Origin: Halorubrum rubrum
GTDB taxonomy: Archaea > Halobacteriota > Halobacteria > Halobacteriales > Haloferacaceae
Direction: 5' to 3'
NCBI RefSeq assembly: GCF_024494685.1
Contig: NZ_JANHDM010000015.1
Location: forward strand, 19,515 to 83,514
DNA length: 64,000 nucleotides
Under the pieces are notes generated by a model that saw only the letters and a program-made list of their open reading frames with translations, was not told the origin of the DNA and ran no database searches. Positions 35,070 through 44,403 of the stretch are shown piece after piece. The position numbers and the translations under genes were made by a program. Every line of letters begins with the position of its first letter. Within the stretch, counting starts at the first letter, position 1.

Positions 35070-35405
35070 TTCGTCGTCGAACAGCACCGTTCTCGACGCT
35101 ACGGAGAAGGTACGCCGACTTCGTACCTCGGTCAGGACTCGGTGGGCTCCAGCGTGGCTGGCTCGACGGTAAAATACGTGTTTACCCCGAGGATGCGACG
35201 GCGGGCACAGCCTGAGCTCGTGAAATCATTTCGTTGGCTCCGGAGAATCGCTGTAACAGCGTTGTCAGAACCTCGTGTGGACGATACGGCTGGTGAGCGG
35301 GACACGATCTGCCACCGAGGGCTGTACCGTCTACAGAACGCCTCGACCTCGTCGGGCCAGACTCGGAAGTCCGTCGCTCGGAACGAACCCCCTCGACCGG
35401 GGGAC
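35070..35405. other. Intergenic region without a recognised gene
   Basis: The stretch is less GC-rich than its surroundings and contains a perfect palindrome CGCTGT-A-ACAGCG (35249-35261). Short frames exist on both strands, for instance a minus-strand peptide with TTLLQRFSGANEMISRA, but none begins at a convincing start or shows a recognised family. It may contain decayed mobile-element DNA. Confidence 0.4.
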
Positions 35406-35891
35406 TCACACGGACGCAGACCCGTCTCTGACCGTACTCCCGAGAACGAGCGCGCCGGCGATGATCACGAGGTTCTTTACGATGTACTGTCCCTCGACCG
35501 TTAACCCGTACGGGAACGCGGTATAGACGACCTCGGGGAGAAGTACCATCGGAAGGAACGTCCCCGGGAGCTGGAGTGCCAGCAATAGCAATCCGGCACG
35601 CGTAAGCGGCGGATAGAGCAGACAGATCCCGATGATCACCTCCCACACGCCGAGCACCGGGACGAAAAACTCGGGCGGAAGGATGTACACCGTCGAAGCG
35701 ACGAGGTCACCGGCCGGCGAGACGCCGAGTATCTTTAGTGCGCCGAACCACACGAACACCACTCCGACAGCGACTCGCAACGCCGGGACGCTCCACCGGT
35801 CCATCTTCGATGCCAGTGTCGCGTCGAGTGCGTCCAACCGCTCTTGGTACACGGTCATCGTGTCTTTCGGTTCGTTTTCTGAGGTCGCCAT
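35406..35891 (-). CDS. DoxX-family membrane protein
   Basis: A 161-residue protein with four membrane helices after a polar N-terminus. PALRVAVGVVFVWFGALKILG is the DoxX signature, followed by PVLGVWEVIIGICLLYPPLTRAGLLLL and a last helix ending LVIIAGALVLGS. DoxX-like proteins occur in sulfur-oxidation, redox and cell-envelope contexts; the precise role is unknown. The next gene on the same strand, a TauE/SafE-type protein, also points towards redox or sulfur handling. Confidence 0.85.
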   Translation of the reverse strand: MATSENEPKDTMTVYQERLDALDATLASKMDRWSVPALRVAVGVVFVWFGALKILGVSPAGDLVASTVYILPPEFFVPVLGVWEVIIGICLLYPPLTRAGLLLLALQLPGTFLPMVLLPEVVYTAFPYGLTVEGQYIVKNLVIIAGALVLGSTVRDGSASV

Positions 35892-36005
35892 CGTGTACGT
35901 GATAGTTACGATTTCAGCGGGTAAAACGCTTCTAGCTCCTGATCGACCGTGTGGATCTACGGACCGTCTCTCGTCCCAAGCGAGCGAAAGGACCCCCGCT
36001 TCCGG

Positions 36006-36806
36006 TCAGTGCCCCATCGCGCCTCCGAGGGGCTGATAATGCGGGAACATTGGGTGCGGGATGTGAACGCCGAGCGCCATCAGTCCGTGCGCCAACAACA
36101 CGTATCCCAGCACGACGAACACGACGCCGAGCAGCCGATGGACGCGACGCCGGTGGGCAACGTCGATCGACTGGATAACGGTCCCGTAGAGGAAGACGGC
36201 CGGGATCGTCCCGATACCGAGCGCACCGAGGGCGATTCCGCCGGTGGTCGGGGAACCGCTCGCGAACGCGAACAGGTACGCGGGATACAGCATCGGGCAG
36301 GGAAGAAACGCATGAACGGCGCCGAGACCAACGATACTCGGGCTGTTCACGTGCCGGTGAACTCTCGTCGCGAGCCACGACGTGACGCGCTGGACGCCGG
36401 GTATTCGAATATCACCTCCGCTTCCCCCGATCACGTACCGAACGCCCGTCAGTACGATGAACCCCCCCACCGCGAGGCCGACGGTACCCCGCAGGAGGTC
36501 AGCGATCGGTGTCAGTTGATCAGCGGTAACGAACACGACGCTCCCGAGCACGCCGAAGAGCGCCCCGAGGATCGCGTACGTCGTCGCCCGCCCGACGTTG
36601 AACAGGAAGTGCTGGCGAACCTCGTAGGTCGTGAGGTGACTGGCACGTCCGTCGTTGGTCGTCGCCGTTCCGCCGTCGGGCCGCGGCGTCATTTGCTTCG
36701 AGTACATCGTCACCAACGGCCCACACATCCCGATACAGTGTGCGCCGCCGAGCACGCCGATGAGAACGAAGAGCACGACGTCGATTCGGAGGAGTGACTC
36801 GATCAT
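36006..36806 (-). CDS. TauE/SafE (DsbD_2)-type membrane protein
   Basis: A 266-residue protein with six to seven membrane helices. The first helix ends in GVLGGAHCIGMCGPLVTMY and a central helix has AFLPCPMLYPAYLFA; these two cysteine-containing turns are the hallmark of the DsbD_2/SafE group, relatives of CcdA that pass electrons or copper across the membrane. Between them are helices with GRATTYAILGALFGVLGS. ATG 36806 begins the first helix; a start at 36896 would add a polar tail. The DoxX gene lies 114 bp downstream on the same strand. Confidence 0.85.
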   Translation of the reverse strand: MIESLLRIDVVLFVLIGVLGGAHCIGMCGPLVTMYSKQMTPRPDGGTATTNDGRASHLTTYEVRQHFLFNVGRATTYAILGALFGVLGSVVFVTADQLTPIADLLRGTVGLAVGGFIVLTGVRYVIGGSGGDIRIPGVQRVTSWLATRVHRHVNSPSIVGLGAVHAFLPCPMLYPAYLFAFASGSPTTGGIALGALGIGTIPAVFLYGTVIQSIDVAHRRRVHRLLGVVFVVLGYVLLAHGLMALGVHIPHPMFPHYQPLGGAMGH

Positions 36807-37009
36807 AGTCGTCCTCGGTTGCGTACGGGTTTGTGTCGTCTGGTGTATCTCTCGAACGAGACGGTCCGGATACTCGATTTCGGAGTGGACAATCACCGTG
36901 GGGATACCGCGTCGTCACGACCAGCGGGCTGGGTTCGTGGAGAGGCCGTGGTACCTCCTCGCGGTCGCGTCGGGGCAAGGTTCAAGATCCCGCTCCGATA
37001 GCGTGACGT

Positions 37010-38887
37010 ATGGTATCAGCACCCGAATACGGGGTTGCGGTGCGTCACGACGCGACGGTGGAGACCCGCGACGGCGTCGCGCTCGCGACGGACGTCTACC
37101 GACCGGCCGACCCGGAGACGGGCGAACCGATCGACGAACCGAAGCCGGCGCTTCTCGTCCGCACGCCGTACGACAAGCGCGCCAGAGAGCGCGTCGAACA
37201 GGCCGGTAACTGGTACGCCGAGCGCGGCTACGTCGTCGCGCTCCAGGACGTTCGCGGCCGGTACGCGAGCGACGGCGAGTTCTACCTCCTCGTCAACGAG
37301 GCGGAGGACGGCGCGGACACGGTCGAGTGGCTCGCCGACCGGCCGTACTGCGACGGCCAGGTCGGGACGATGGGCACCTCCTACATGGCGTGGGTCCAGA
37401 ACGCGCTGGCGACCCAGCGGCCGCGGGGGCTGGCGGCGATGTTCGTCAACCAGGGCGCGGCGAACGCGTGGAAGGCGACGCTGCGCCACCACGGGGCCTT
37501 CGAGCTGCGGTGGCTCACGTGGTCGCTGACGATCGGCGGCGGGTTCGCGAAGCGCGTCCTCGCGGACGAGGACCTCCGGCGGCGGATCGCCGACGTCGAC
37601 ACGCGCGACATGCTCGCGAACGAGCCGGTCCTCCCCGGCCAGTCGCCGCTACGGCACCTCCCGAACTACGAGGAGTACGTCTTCGACTTCGCGCGGACGC
37701 CCGGCGACGACGAGTTCTGGGAGGACCCGAGCGTCAACTTCGAGGCGCATTACGACGAGAGCGCCGACGTTCCGACCGTCTACGCCGGGTCGTGGTACGA
37801 CTCCTACGCGAAGGCGACCTGCGACAACTTCAAGGCGCTCTCGGACCGCAAGGAGAGCGACCACTTCCTGCTCATGGGCGCGTGGACCCACGGCGGCCAG
37901 TCGACGTGGACGAAGCCGTACTCGGGCGAGACCGCCTTCGGCGACGCGATGACGCGCGATTACCTCCAAACGAAGCTCCGCTTCTTCGATCGCTACCTCA
38001 AGGGGCGGGACACGTGGGACGAACCGCGAGTCCAGTACTTCCGGATGGGCTCCGGCGACGGCACCGCGACCGGGGACGGAAAGCTCCGCCATGGCGGCGA
38101 GTGGAGGGCGGGGAGCGACTGGCCGCTCCCGGACACCGAGTTCACCGCCTACTACGCGCACGGCGACGGCACGCTCGCGACCGATCCGCCGAGGGCGGTC
38201 GGCGCGTCGACGACCTACGAGTTCGACCCGCGGGACCCGGTTCCCACGCTCGGCGGCAACTGCTCGTCGTACTACACGTTCGAGCCGCGCGAGGAGCGGA
38301 TCGAGGACCTCCCGCTCGCGGACCGGCCGACGGTGAGCATCACGGGGCGCGGCGGCTACGACCAGCGGACGCGCCCGGAGACGTTCGGGGCCGATCCCCC
38401 CTACGGTCCGTTGGAGGAGCGAAGCGACGTACTCGTCTTCCGGACGCCGCCGCTCGAGGAGGCCGTCGAGATCGCGGGACCGATCCGCGTCCGCGTCCAC
38501 GCGTCGACCGACGGCCCGGACACCGACTTCACCGCGAAGCTGATCGACGAGTACCCCGCGAGCGAGGAGTTTCCCTCGGGGTTCGCGCTCAACCTCACCG
38601 ACTCGATCTGCCGGGGCCGCTACCGGAACTACCGGAGTGAGCCGGACCTCCTCGAGCCGGGCGAGGTGTACGAGTTCGAACTCGAGCTGTATCCCACCGC
38701 GAACCTGTTCGAGCCGGGCCACCGGATCCGGCTCGACGTCTCCTCGTCGAACTACCCGCGCTACGACGTCAACCACAACACGGGCGGCGACCTCTACGGC
38801 GACCGCGAGTACCGCGTCGCGACGAACACGATCCACCACGGGGCCGAGCACCCGACGCGCGTGGAGCTGCCGGTCCGGCCCGAGTGA
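37010..38887 (+). CDS. CocE/NonD-family serine hydrolase
   Basis: A 625-residue enzyme. The alpha/beta-hydrolase part starts with VETRDGVALATDVYRPAD; ALQDVRGRYASDG gives the oxyanion region; the nucleophile motif is GTMGTSYMAWVQ; GSWYDSYAKAT and a late HGG supply the Asp/His side. The C-terminal jelly-roll domain (ITGRGGYDQRT to YDVNHNTGGDL) is the X-Pro dipeptidyl-peptidase type. Relatives hydrolyse esters, N-acyl or X-Pro bonds (cocaine esterase, glutaryl-acylase). The substrate is unknown. No signal peptide is present, so it is probably cytoplasmic. Confidence 0.92.
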   Translation: MVSAPEYGVAVRHDATVETRDGVALATDVYRPADPETGEPIDEPKPALLVRTPYDKRARERVEQAGNWYAERGYVVALQDVRGRYASDGEFYLLVNEAEDGADTVEWLADRPYCDGQVGTMGTSYMAWVQNALATQRPRGLAAMFVNQGAANAWKATLRHHGAFELRWLTWSLTIGGGFAKRVLADEDLRRRIADVDTRDMLANEPVLPGQSPLRHLPNYEEYVFDFARTPGDDEFWEDPSVNFEAHYDESADVPTVYAGSWYDSYAKATCDNFKALSDRKESDHFLLMGAWTHGGQSTWTKPYSGETAFGDAMTRDYLQTKLRFFDRYLKGRDTWDEPRVQYFRMGSGDGTATGDGKLRHGGEWRAGSDWPLPDTEFTAYYAHGDGTLATDPPRAVGASTTYEFDPRDPVPTLGGNCSSYYTFEPREERIEDLPLADRPTVSITGRGGYDQRTRPETFGADPPYGPLEERSDVLVFRTPPLEEAVEIAGPIRVRVHASTDGPDTDFTAKLIDEYPASEEFPSGFALNLTDSICRGRYRNYRSEPDLLEPGEVYEFELELYPTANLFEPGHRIRLDVSSSNYPRYDVNHNTGGDLYGDREYRVATNTIHHGAEHPTRVELPVRPE

Positions 38888-38891
38888 ACGA

Positions 38892-39425
38892 ATGACTCCC
38901 GACGACGACGATCGACGCGAGACCGACGGACACGACGTCGACCGGGGGGACGCGGCCGACCGCGGCGGGGACGTCGACCGTGGCGGCGACCCGAACGGCG
39001 AGATGACGCTCGTCTTCACGCTCTCGGCCGCCCGGTCGCTCGCGGATCCGACCGCCGCGTTCGCGGACGCGCGCCGGTGGAGCGCACACGTCGGGATCGT
39101 CGCCAACGACGTGGGAGCGGTCGAGCAGTTCCTCGACCGGCACGATCTCGAGAACGACTACGCGCTCCGCGACTGGGACAAGTGGGGGACGCTGGCCGAC
39201 ATCGGCGAGTCGACGGACACCCCGCGACACGTGTTCGTCGGGACCGGACCGGCGGACCGCCGGCTCGCCGACACCGTCGGCTGGGAGTTCCGAGCCGTCC
39301 GCGAGGCGGCCGAAAAGGCCGAGTGGGCGCTCGGCGAGCCCGAGCAGGCCGACCGTGAGGCCGACGCCGGGATCGTCGCTCGGCTCCGGCGGACCGTGAC
39401 CGACCGGTCCTGGTGGCCGTTCTGA
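38892..39425 (+). CDS. Uncharacterised haloarchaeal protein (DUF7124-like)
   Basis: A 177-residue protein with a charged, Asp/Arg/Gly-rich N-terminal 35 residues that looks disordered, followed by a compact domain beginning MTLVFTLSAARSLADPTAAF and containing RRWSAHVGIVANDVGAVEQFL and VFVGTGPADRRLADTVGWEF. The domain resembles a haloarchaea-restricted family I associate with DUF7124, with no known function. It starts 4 bp after the hydrolase stop and is likely cotranscribed with it. The Met before TLVFTL (nt 39003) could be the true start. Confidence 0.65.
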   Translation: MTPDDDDRRETDGHDVDRGDAADRGGDVDRGGDPNGEMTLVFTLSAARSLADPTAAFADARRWSAHVGIVANDVGAVEQFLDRHDLENDYALRDWDKWGTLADIGESTDTPRHVFVGTGPADRRLADTVGWEFRAVREAAEKAEWALGEPEQADREADAGIVARLRRTVTDRSWWPF

Positions 39426-39447
39426 TCGCCGAGAGCTATCAGATCGG

Positions 39448-39459
39448 AAATTATAGTTA
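39448..39459 (+). promoter_or_regulatory. TATA-like box of the bactofilin-like gene
   Basis: AAATTATAGTTA lies 23-34 nt before ATG 39482, the position expected for a leaderless transcript. Confidence 0.65.
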
Positions 39460-39481
39460 GTCTCCATGAGATGCGTCACGT

Positions 39482-40576
39482 ATGGTCCCTCCACTCGGTG
39501 GCTACGGTCGTCGCATCGTCGTCACCCTCCTGATCGTCGGTCTCCTGGTCCCGCTCGCGACGGGAGGCGCTGCGGCCCAGTCGATCGAGGGCGCCTCCGG
39601 ATCGATCGTCGTCGACGAGGGGGAGACGGTCGACGGGATCGAAAGCGTCGCCGGGACGGTCGTCGTCCGCGGGACCGTCGCCGGCGACCTCTCGGGCGCC
39701 GCCGGATCGATCCGGATCGCCGAGACCGGTCGCGTCGAGGGGAACGTCGACGCCGCCGCCGGCACCCTTGTCGTCGACGGAACGGTCGAGGGCGACGTCC
39801 GGACCGGCACCGGTTCCTTCGAACTGACCGACACCGGTCGAGTCGACGGGTCCATCGACGTCGGCGCGGGCTCGATCGTCGTCGACGGGACGGTCGGCGG
39901 CGACGTTCGCGCGGCCGGCGACTCGGTCGCCATCGGGCCGAACGCGGAGGTCGGCGGCGAGTTCCGGTACGACGCCGAGGAGTTCACGCGAAGCCCCGAC
40001 GCGAGCGTCGCGGGCGGCGTCGTCGAGGACGCGAGCCTCCGCGGCGACGCCGGAGTCGGGTTCGGCATGGACGTCGCCCCCTCGTGGTTCGGCACCGCCT
40101 ACGCCTTCGCGGCCAACCTCGTCCTCGGCGCGGTGCTGCTCCTCGCGTTCCCCCGGTTCTCCCGCGACGTGGCCGCCCGCGTCGAGGCCGACCCGCTCGC
40201 GAGCGGCGGCATCGGGCTCTTGACCCTCGTCGCCGTCCCGCTCGCGCTCCTCCTCATGACGATCACGATCGTCGGGATCCCGCTCGCGCTGCTCGGGATC
40301 GCCGGCTACGTCGCCGCGGTCTGGATCGCCGCCGTGTACGGCCGATACGCGGTGGGGATGTGGGTCACGCGACGACTGGGCGCCGAGAACCGGTGGATCG
40401 CGCTCGTCGGCGGACTCCTCGGGTTCGCGATCCTCGGGGCGATCCCCCTCGTCGGCGGGGTCGTCGAACTCCTCGCGCTGCTGCTCGGACTGGGTGCGCT
40501 CGCCTTCGGGCTTCGCGACCGGTATCGGCGCGGGCGGCGGACGACGGACGGGACGAACCGTTCCGACTTGACGTGA
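39482..40576 (+). CDS. Bactofilin-like polymer-forming protein with membrane domain
   Basis: A 364-residue protein. A signal peptide (about 8-32, VVTLLIVGLLVPLATGGAAA) leads to an extracytoplasmic right-handed beta-helix of short repeats such as VVDGTVEGDV, VVRGTVAGDL and VVDGTVGGDV, the pattern of bactofilins. Four membrane helices follow (about 205-350). The C-terminus is basic. In bacteria, bactofilins polymerise under the membrane; here the beta-helix is predicted to lie outside, as in many haloarchaeal homologues, so a cell-surface role is likely. Confidence 0.85.
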   Translation: MVPPLGGYGRRIVVTLLIVGLLVPLATGGAAAQSIEGASGSIVVDEGETVDGIESVAGTVVVRGTVAGDLSGAAGSIRIAETGRVEGNVDAAAGTLVVDGTVEGDVRTGTGSFELTDTGRVDGSIDVGAGSIVVDGTVGGDVRAAGDSVAIGPNAEVGGEFRYDAEEFTRSPDASVAGGVVEDASLRGDAGVGFGMDVAPSWFGTAYAFAANLVLGAVLLLAFPRFSRDVAARVEADPLASGGIGLLTLVAVPLALLLMTITIVGIPLALLGIAGYVAAVWIAAVYGRYAVGMWVTRRLGAENRWIALVGGLLGFAILGAIPLVGGVVELLALLLGLGALAFGLRDRYRRGRRTTDGTNRSDLT

Positions 40577-40630
40577 CCTCGCGCGGAGTGAAATAACCAC
40601 ATACGGTTTCTCCTCGTCGGATCGTGATGC

Positions 40631-41776
40631 GTGCCGGTTACCGACAAGCCTCAAGTCAGTCTGCCGGTTTCGTGGGACTGGATGGGGAATTTCGGCGACC
40701 AACCGACCCGATCGCGGCTCGAGTTCGACCGCGGGGAGCTCACCGGGGCGATAGGAGATTCGGTTACAGTCATCCCGCTGATCGTCGCGCTGGCGCTGTT
40801 GACCGAGGTGTCGCTCCCGCACGTGCTCGTCGGCTTCGGCGTCTTCCAGGTCCTCTGGGGGGTCGCCTACGGGCTCCCGGTCTCGGTGGAGCCGATGAAG
40901 GCGCTCGCGGCGCTCGCCATCGCCGGGGCGCTCACCTACGCCGAGCTGGCGCTCGCCGGACTCGCACTGGCCGTCGTTCTGCTCGCGATCGGACTCTCGG
41001 GGACGCTCTCGGCCGTGGAGCGCTGGATCGGCGATCCGGTCATCCGCGGGATCCAGTTCGCCGTCGGGCTGGTACTGCTCGAAACGGGCGTCCGGATCGG
41101 GCTCGAGGACCCGCTGTTCGGGGTCGCGGGGCTCGCGATAGCGGGACTCGCCGTCGTCGTCGGGCGGCGAGAGGCGGGCGGGCTCGCCGTCGTCGCCGCC
41201 TGCGTCGCGATCGCGGCGTGGACCGCCGGGGTGCCGACGCCGACGCTTCCGGGCGCTCCGCCAGTGCCGGACCTCGCGTCCGCGGTCGGCTGGAACGCGG
41301 CGGAGGGAGCGTTCGCCCAGCTCGCGATGACGGTCGGCAACGCCGCGCTCGCGACCTCGCTGCTCTTCGCCGACCGGTTCGACGCCGACGTCTCCGCGGA
41401 CGACCTCTCGACGAGCATGGGCGTGACGAACCTGCTTGCCGTTCCCATGGGCGCGATCCCGATGTGTCACGGCTGCGACGGCGTCGCGGGCAAACACGCC
41501 TTCGGCGCGCGGACCGGCGGGGCGAACGTCCTGATCGGCGTCGGCTACCTCGGGGCCGCGCTCGTCGCGACGCCGGCGCTGCTCGCGGCGTTCCCGGTCT
41601 CGATGGTCGGCGCGGTGCTCGCGGTCGTCGCGGTGTCGCTCGGCAGCGCCGTCGAGGAGTCCTCGAACCTCCCGCTGTCGGTCGGCATCGGCGTCCTCGC
41701 GCTGGTCACGAACCTCGGAATAGCCTTCCTCGTCGGGATCGTCGCCGACCTCGCGTGGACGCGGCTGGAACGGTGA
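40631..41776 (+). CDS. MOT1-type molybdate/sulfate transporter
   Basis: A 381-residue membrane protein with about ten helices. ELTGAIGDSVTVIPLIVALALL opens the first helix and FQVLWGVAYGLPVSVEPMKALAALAIA corresponds to the conserved MOT1 motif PVQPMKAIAA; a second related site is VPMGAIPMCHGCDGVAGKHAFGARTGG. This is the SulP-related MOT1 family that takes up molybdate or sulfate. The GTG at 40631 is the first start; an ATG at 40682 is an alternative that would remove 17 residues. Confidence 0.85.
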   Translation: MPVTDKPQVSLPVSWDWMGNFGDQPTRSRLEFDRGELTGAIGDSVTVIPLIVALALLTEVSLPHVLVGFGVFQVLWGVAYGLPVSVEPMKALAALAIAGALTYAELALAGLALAVVLLAIGLSGTLSAVERWIGDPVIRGIQFAVGLVLLETGVRIGLEDPLFGVAGLAIAGLAVVVGRREAGGLAVVAACVAIAAWTAGVPTPTLPGAPPVPDLASAVGWNAAEGAFAQLAMTVGNAALATSLLFADRFDADVSADDLSTSMGVTNLLAVPMGAIPMCHGCDGVAGKHAFGARTGGANVLIGVGYLGAALVATPALLAAFPVSMVGAVLAVVAVSLGSAVEESSNLPLSVGIGVLALVTNLGIAFLVGIVADLAWTRLER

Positions 41777-41860
41777 GACGCGCGATCGAGGGAACGGTCG
41801 ACGCGAGCGAACGGCCGGGAACCCTGGATTTTTGTATCTACCCTGATCGTTGATGATCGT

Positions 41861-42667
41861 ATGTCTCGCGAGATCGCTCCCGGTATCCACTGGATCTACG
41901 AGGCCGGGCCGGACAGAACGGAATCGTGGGACCTCGCCGACCGGGACCCGGAGTGGTACGAGGCCGGGCGGGAGGCGTACGTCCCCCAGTGTGCGTACCT
42001 CGTCGACGGCGGCGAGGAGACGCTGCTCTTCGACACGCTGTCGCCGGCGAGCACCGAGGAGATACTGACCGCTGTCGACGAACTGGTCGGCGACCGCGGG
42101 CTCGATTACCTCGTCGTCTCGCACCCGGACGTGCCTCACGCCGGGAACACGCTGGCGATCTTGGAAGCGCACCCGGAGACGACGCTCGTCGCGCCCGGCT
42201 ACGGCAACGACCACGAACTGTACCACCTCGACGAGGGGATCCACGTCACCGAGGGCGATCGGATCGACCTTGGCGACCGGGTCGTCGAGTTCCACGAGGC
42301 GACGTTCCTCGACGCGCCGGTCTCGGTGTGGATGACGGAACGGGAGACGGAGACGCTGTTCCCGGTCGACTGGATGGGATTCATCCATCTCGACGAGGAG
42401 AAGCTGACCTTCGTCGACGAGCTCGACGGCGAGTTCGACCCCAGCCGCCTGGTCGAGTTCCACGGCCGAGTGTTGTTCTGGTACCAGTACGTCGACGTCG
42501 AGAAGACCAACGCCGAGATCGACAGGCTCGTCGAGAAGTTCGACCCGCAGATCGTCGCGCCCGCACACGGGCTCGTGATACGTGAGAACGCCACCGACTA
42601 CATGGATCTGATGAAGGACGTGACCCGCACCATCGACGGACAGGAACGGATCGGGACGCTCGGGTGA
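41861..42667 (+). CDS. Flavodiiron-like metallo-beta-lactamase-fold protein with altered metal motif, copy 1
   Basis: A 268-residue protein with an MBL fold. The region equivalent to the flavodiiron HxExDH reads SHPDVPHAGN, so the glutamate is Asp and the aspartate is Pro. The later ligands appear conserved: FPVDWMGF (Asp) and VAPAHGLVI (His). No flavodoxin domain follows, unlike FprA proteins. The N-terminus (APGIHWIYEAGP) and the YQYVDVEKTNAEIDRL region match diiron-type homologues rather than hydrolases such as glyoxalase II. Reaction unknown; a single-metal or modified site is likely. A paralogue follows at once. Confidence 0.82.
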   Translation: MSREIAPGIHWIYEAGPDRTESWDLADRDPEWYEAGREAYVPQCAYLVDGGEETLLFDTLSPASTEEILTAVDELVGDRGLDYLVVSHPDVPHAGNTLAILEAHPETTLVAPGYGNDHELYHLDEGIHVTEGDRIDLGDRVVEFHEATFLDAPVSVWMTERETETLFPVDWMGFIHLDEEKLTFVDELDGEFDPSRLVEFHGRVLFWYQYVDVEKTNAEIDRLVEKFDPQIVAPAHGLVIRENATDYMDLMKDVTRTIDGQERIGTLG

Positions 42668-42702
42668 CTCATGACGGGAACCCACGCTCTCGGGGTGGAT
42701 CC

Positions 42703-43443
42703 ATGACGACCCCTGTCACGCCGACCGTCGAGTGGATAAACCAGTGTTACGACCACGAGGGGCGACACGAGCACGTCTCGTTGTACCTGCTCCGCGCGCC
42801 GGCGGGGACGGTGCTCGTCGACTCCGGCTCCTTCTATCACCGCGAGGAGATCACCGCGGCCGTCGAGGAGGCGACCGGCGGGGACGGCCCCGACGCGATC
42901 GTGCTCTCGCACTCGGATTACCCCCACGCGGCGAACGTCTCGCCCCTGGGCGGGGACACCGAGGACGTCGAACTCGTCGCCTCGTCGGCGTCGCCGGCCC
43001 AGCAGGGGCTCCCGGACGCCCGCAAGTGCGACATCGGCGGCTCGCTTACGATCCAGGGCCGGGAGTTCAGCTTCATCGACCCGCCGCTCGCCGACCGATC
43101 GCACACGACGTGGATCTACGACCACGGCGACGGAGTGTTGTTCACCGCCGACGGCTTCGGGAACTACCACGACCCCGGCCAGTGCGATCACCTCTCGGGC
43201 GACTTCCCGGACGTCACGCCCGCCGAGGCCGTCTACGAGTACCACCGCGACAACCTGGTCTGGCTGCGCTACGTCGCCCCCGAAAAGGTCGAGCGTACGC
43301 TCGACGACATCTTCGACGAGTTCGACGTGCGCGCCGTCGCGCCGATCCACGGCAATCCGATCGAGGCCGCGGACCTGGACGTCTACCGCGACCGGCTCGG
43401 CGAGGCGATGCGCCGGATCGCGGACGAGTACGCCGTCGCGTGA
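42703..43443 (+). CDS. Flavodiiron-like metallo-beta-lactamase-fold protein with altered metal motif, copy 2
   Basis: A 246-residue paralogue of the preceding protein. It has LSHSDYPHAANV at the metal motif, again with Asp and Pro in the third and fifth positions, then FTADGFGNYHDP and APIHGNP for the later ligands. ATG 42703 is used, with GGGGTGGA upstream; a GTG at 42664 overlapping the previous stop would add 13 residues and cannot be excluded. The two genes are certainly cotranscribed, and their products may form a heterodimer. Confidence 0.8.
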   Translation: MTTPVTPTVEWINQCYDHEGRHEHVSLYLLRAPAGTVLVDSGSFYHREEITAAVEEATGGDGPDAIVLSHSDYPHAANVSPLGGDTEDVELVASSASPAQQGLPDARKCDIGGSLTIQGREFSFIDPPLADRSHTTWIYDHGDGVLFTADGFGNYHDPGQCDHLSGDFPDVTPAEAVYEYHRDNLVWLRYVAPEKVERTLDDIFDEFDVRAVAPIHGNPIEAADLDVYRDRLGEAMRRIADEYAVA

Positions 43444-44298
43444 TCACCGGATCCCGGCCGCCTCGGCGCGCTCGACGAGCGTGCGGGCGCGCTCGACGAG
43501 GGGCGGATCGATCATCTGCCCGTCGACGGTGAACGCCCCCGTCCCTTCCTCGGTCGCGCGCTCCTGTCCGGCGAGCACCGTCTCCGCCCACCCCAACTGG
43601 TCCGCGGTCGGCGTGAACGCCTCGTGTATCACCGGGACCTGGTCGGGGTGGATCGCGAGCTTCCCGTCGAAGCCGAGCTCGACGACGAACTCGGCCTGCT
43701 CGCGTAACCCGTCGAGGTCCCGGATGTCGGTGTAGACGGTGTCGAAGGCGTCGACGCCGGCCGCGGCCGCCGCGACGACGATCCGCTCGCGTGCGTACAG
43801 CGACTCGGTCTTGTCGTCGGTCACCGTCGCGCCGACGTCGGCGGTGAAGTCCTGGTCGCCGAACGCCACCCCGTCCACGCCGCCTGCTTCCGCGATCTCC
43901 TCGGCGGCCACGACGCCCGCGGCCGTCTCGATCAGCGGGACGACCCCGATCGGCTCGCTCGCGAGGTCGTCGAGGTCCTCGGCCAGCGCGTCGACGGTCT
44001 CGGGCGACTCCGCTTTCGGGAGGAGGACGCTCTCCGGCGGGGAGTCGACCTCTCCGACGACGCTCTCGACGTCCTCCGGCCCGGTCCGGTCGTAGGGGTT
44101 GATCCGGACGGTAACGTCCGGCGTCGGGTCGTCGAGCGAGTCAAGCATCTCCCGGACGGTTCCACGGGCCCCGATCTTCGCGTCGGGGGCGACGGCGTCC
44201 TCGAGGTCGAAGATGACCGCGTCCGCCTCCGTCTCGACGGCCTTCTCCATCATCTCCCGATCGTCGCCCGGACAGTACAGAAGCGATCGACGAACCAT
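43444..44298 (-). CDS. CitE/HpcH-HpaI-family lyase (malyl-/citramalyl-CoA lyase-like)
   Basis: A 284-residue TIM-barrel protein. The start VRRSLLYCPGDDREMMEKAVETEADAV is typical of CitE-like proteins; DLEDAVAPD holds the conserved acidic residues, RINPYDR the substrate arginine, PKAESPETV the barrel lysine, PLIETAAGV a metal glutamate, and AFGDQDFTAD the metal Asp. Such enzymes cleave or form malyl-CoA, citramalyl-CoA or related thioesters with Mg2+. It is divergent from the methyltransferase gene and convergent with the MBL pair. Confidence 0.9.
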   Translation of the reverse strand: MVRRSLLYCPGDDREMMEKAVETEADAVIFDLEDAVAPDAKIGARGTVREMLDSLDDPTPDVTVRINPYDRTGPEDVESVVGEVDSPPESVLLPKAESPETVDALAEDLDDLASEPIGVVPLIETAAGVVAAEEIAEAGGVDGVAFGDQDFTADVGATVTDDKTESLYARERIVVAAAAAGVDAFDTVYTDIRDLDGLREQAEFVVELGFDGKLAIHPDQVPVIHEAFTPTADQLGWAETVLAGQERATEEGTGAFTVDGQMIDPPLVERARTLVERAEAAGIR

Positions 44299-44403
44299 GT
44301 GGGTCACACGATCGCACTCCCCGAAAAACCCGTGGTCGGGTCGATCCGGTTTCGGAACCGATCCGACCGGAACGCCTTTCGCCGGGCGGCCGGACGGGGG
44401 AAC

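Noticed and set aside
39476..42685. A 1069-codon open frame on the minus strand
   Set aside because: It is antisense to four well-supported plus-strand genes, is low-complexity (Arg/Glu/Asp), and arises from GC-biased third positions.
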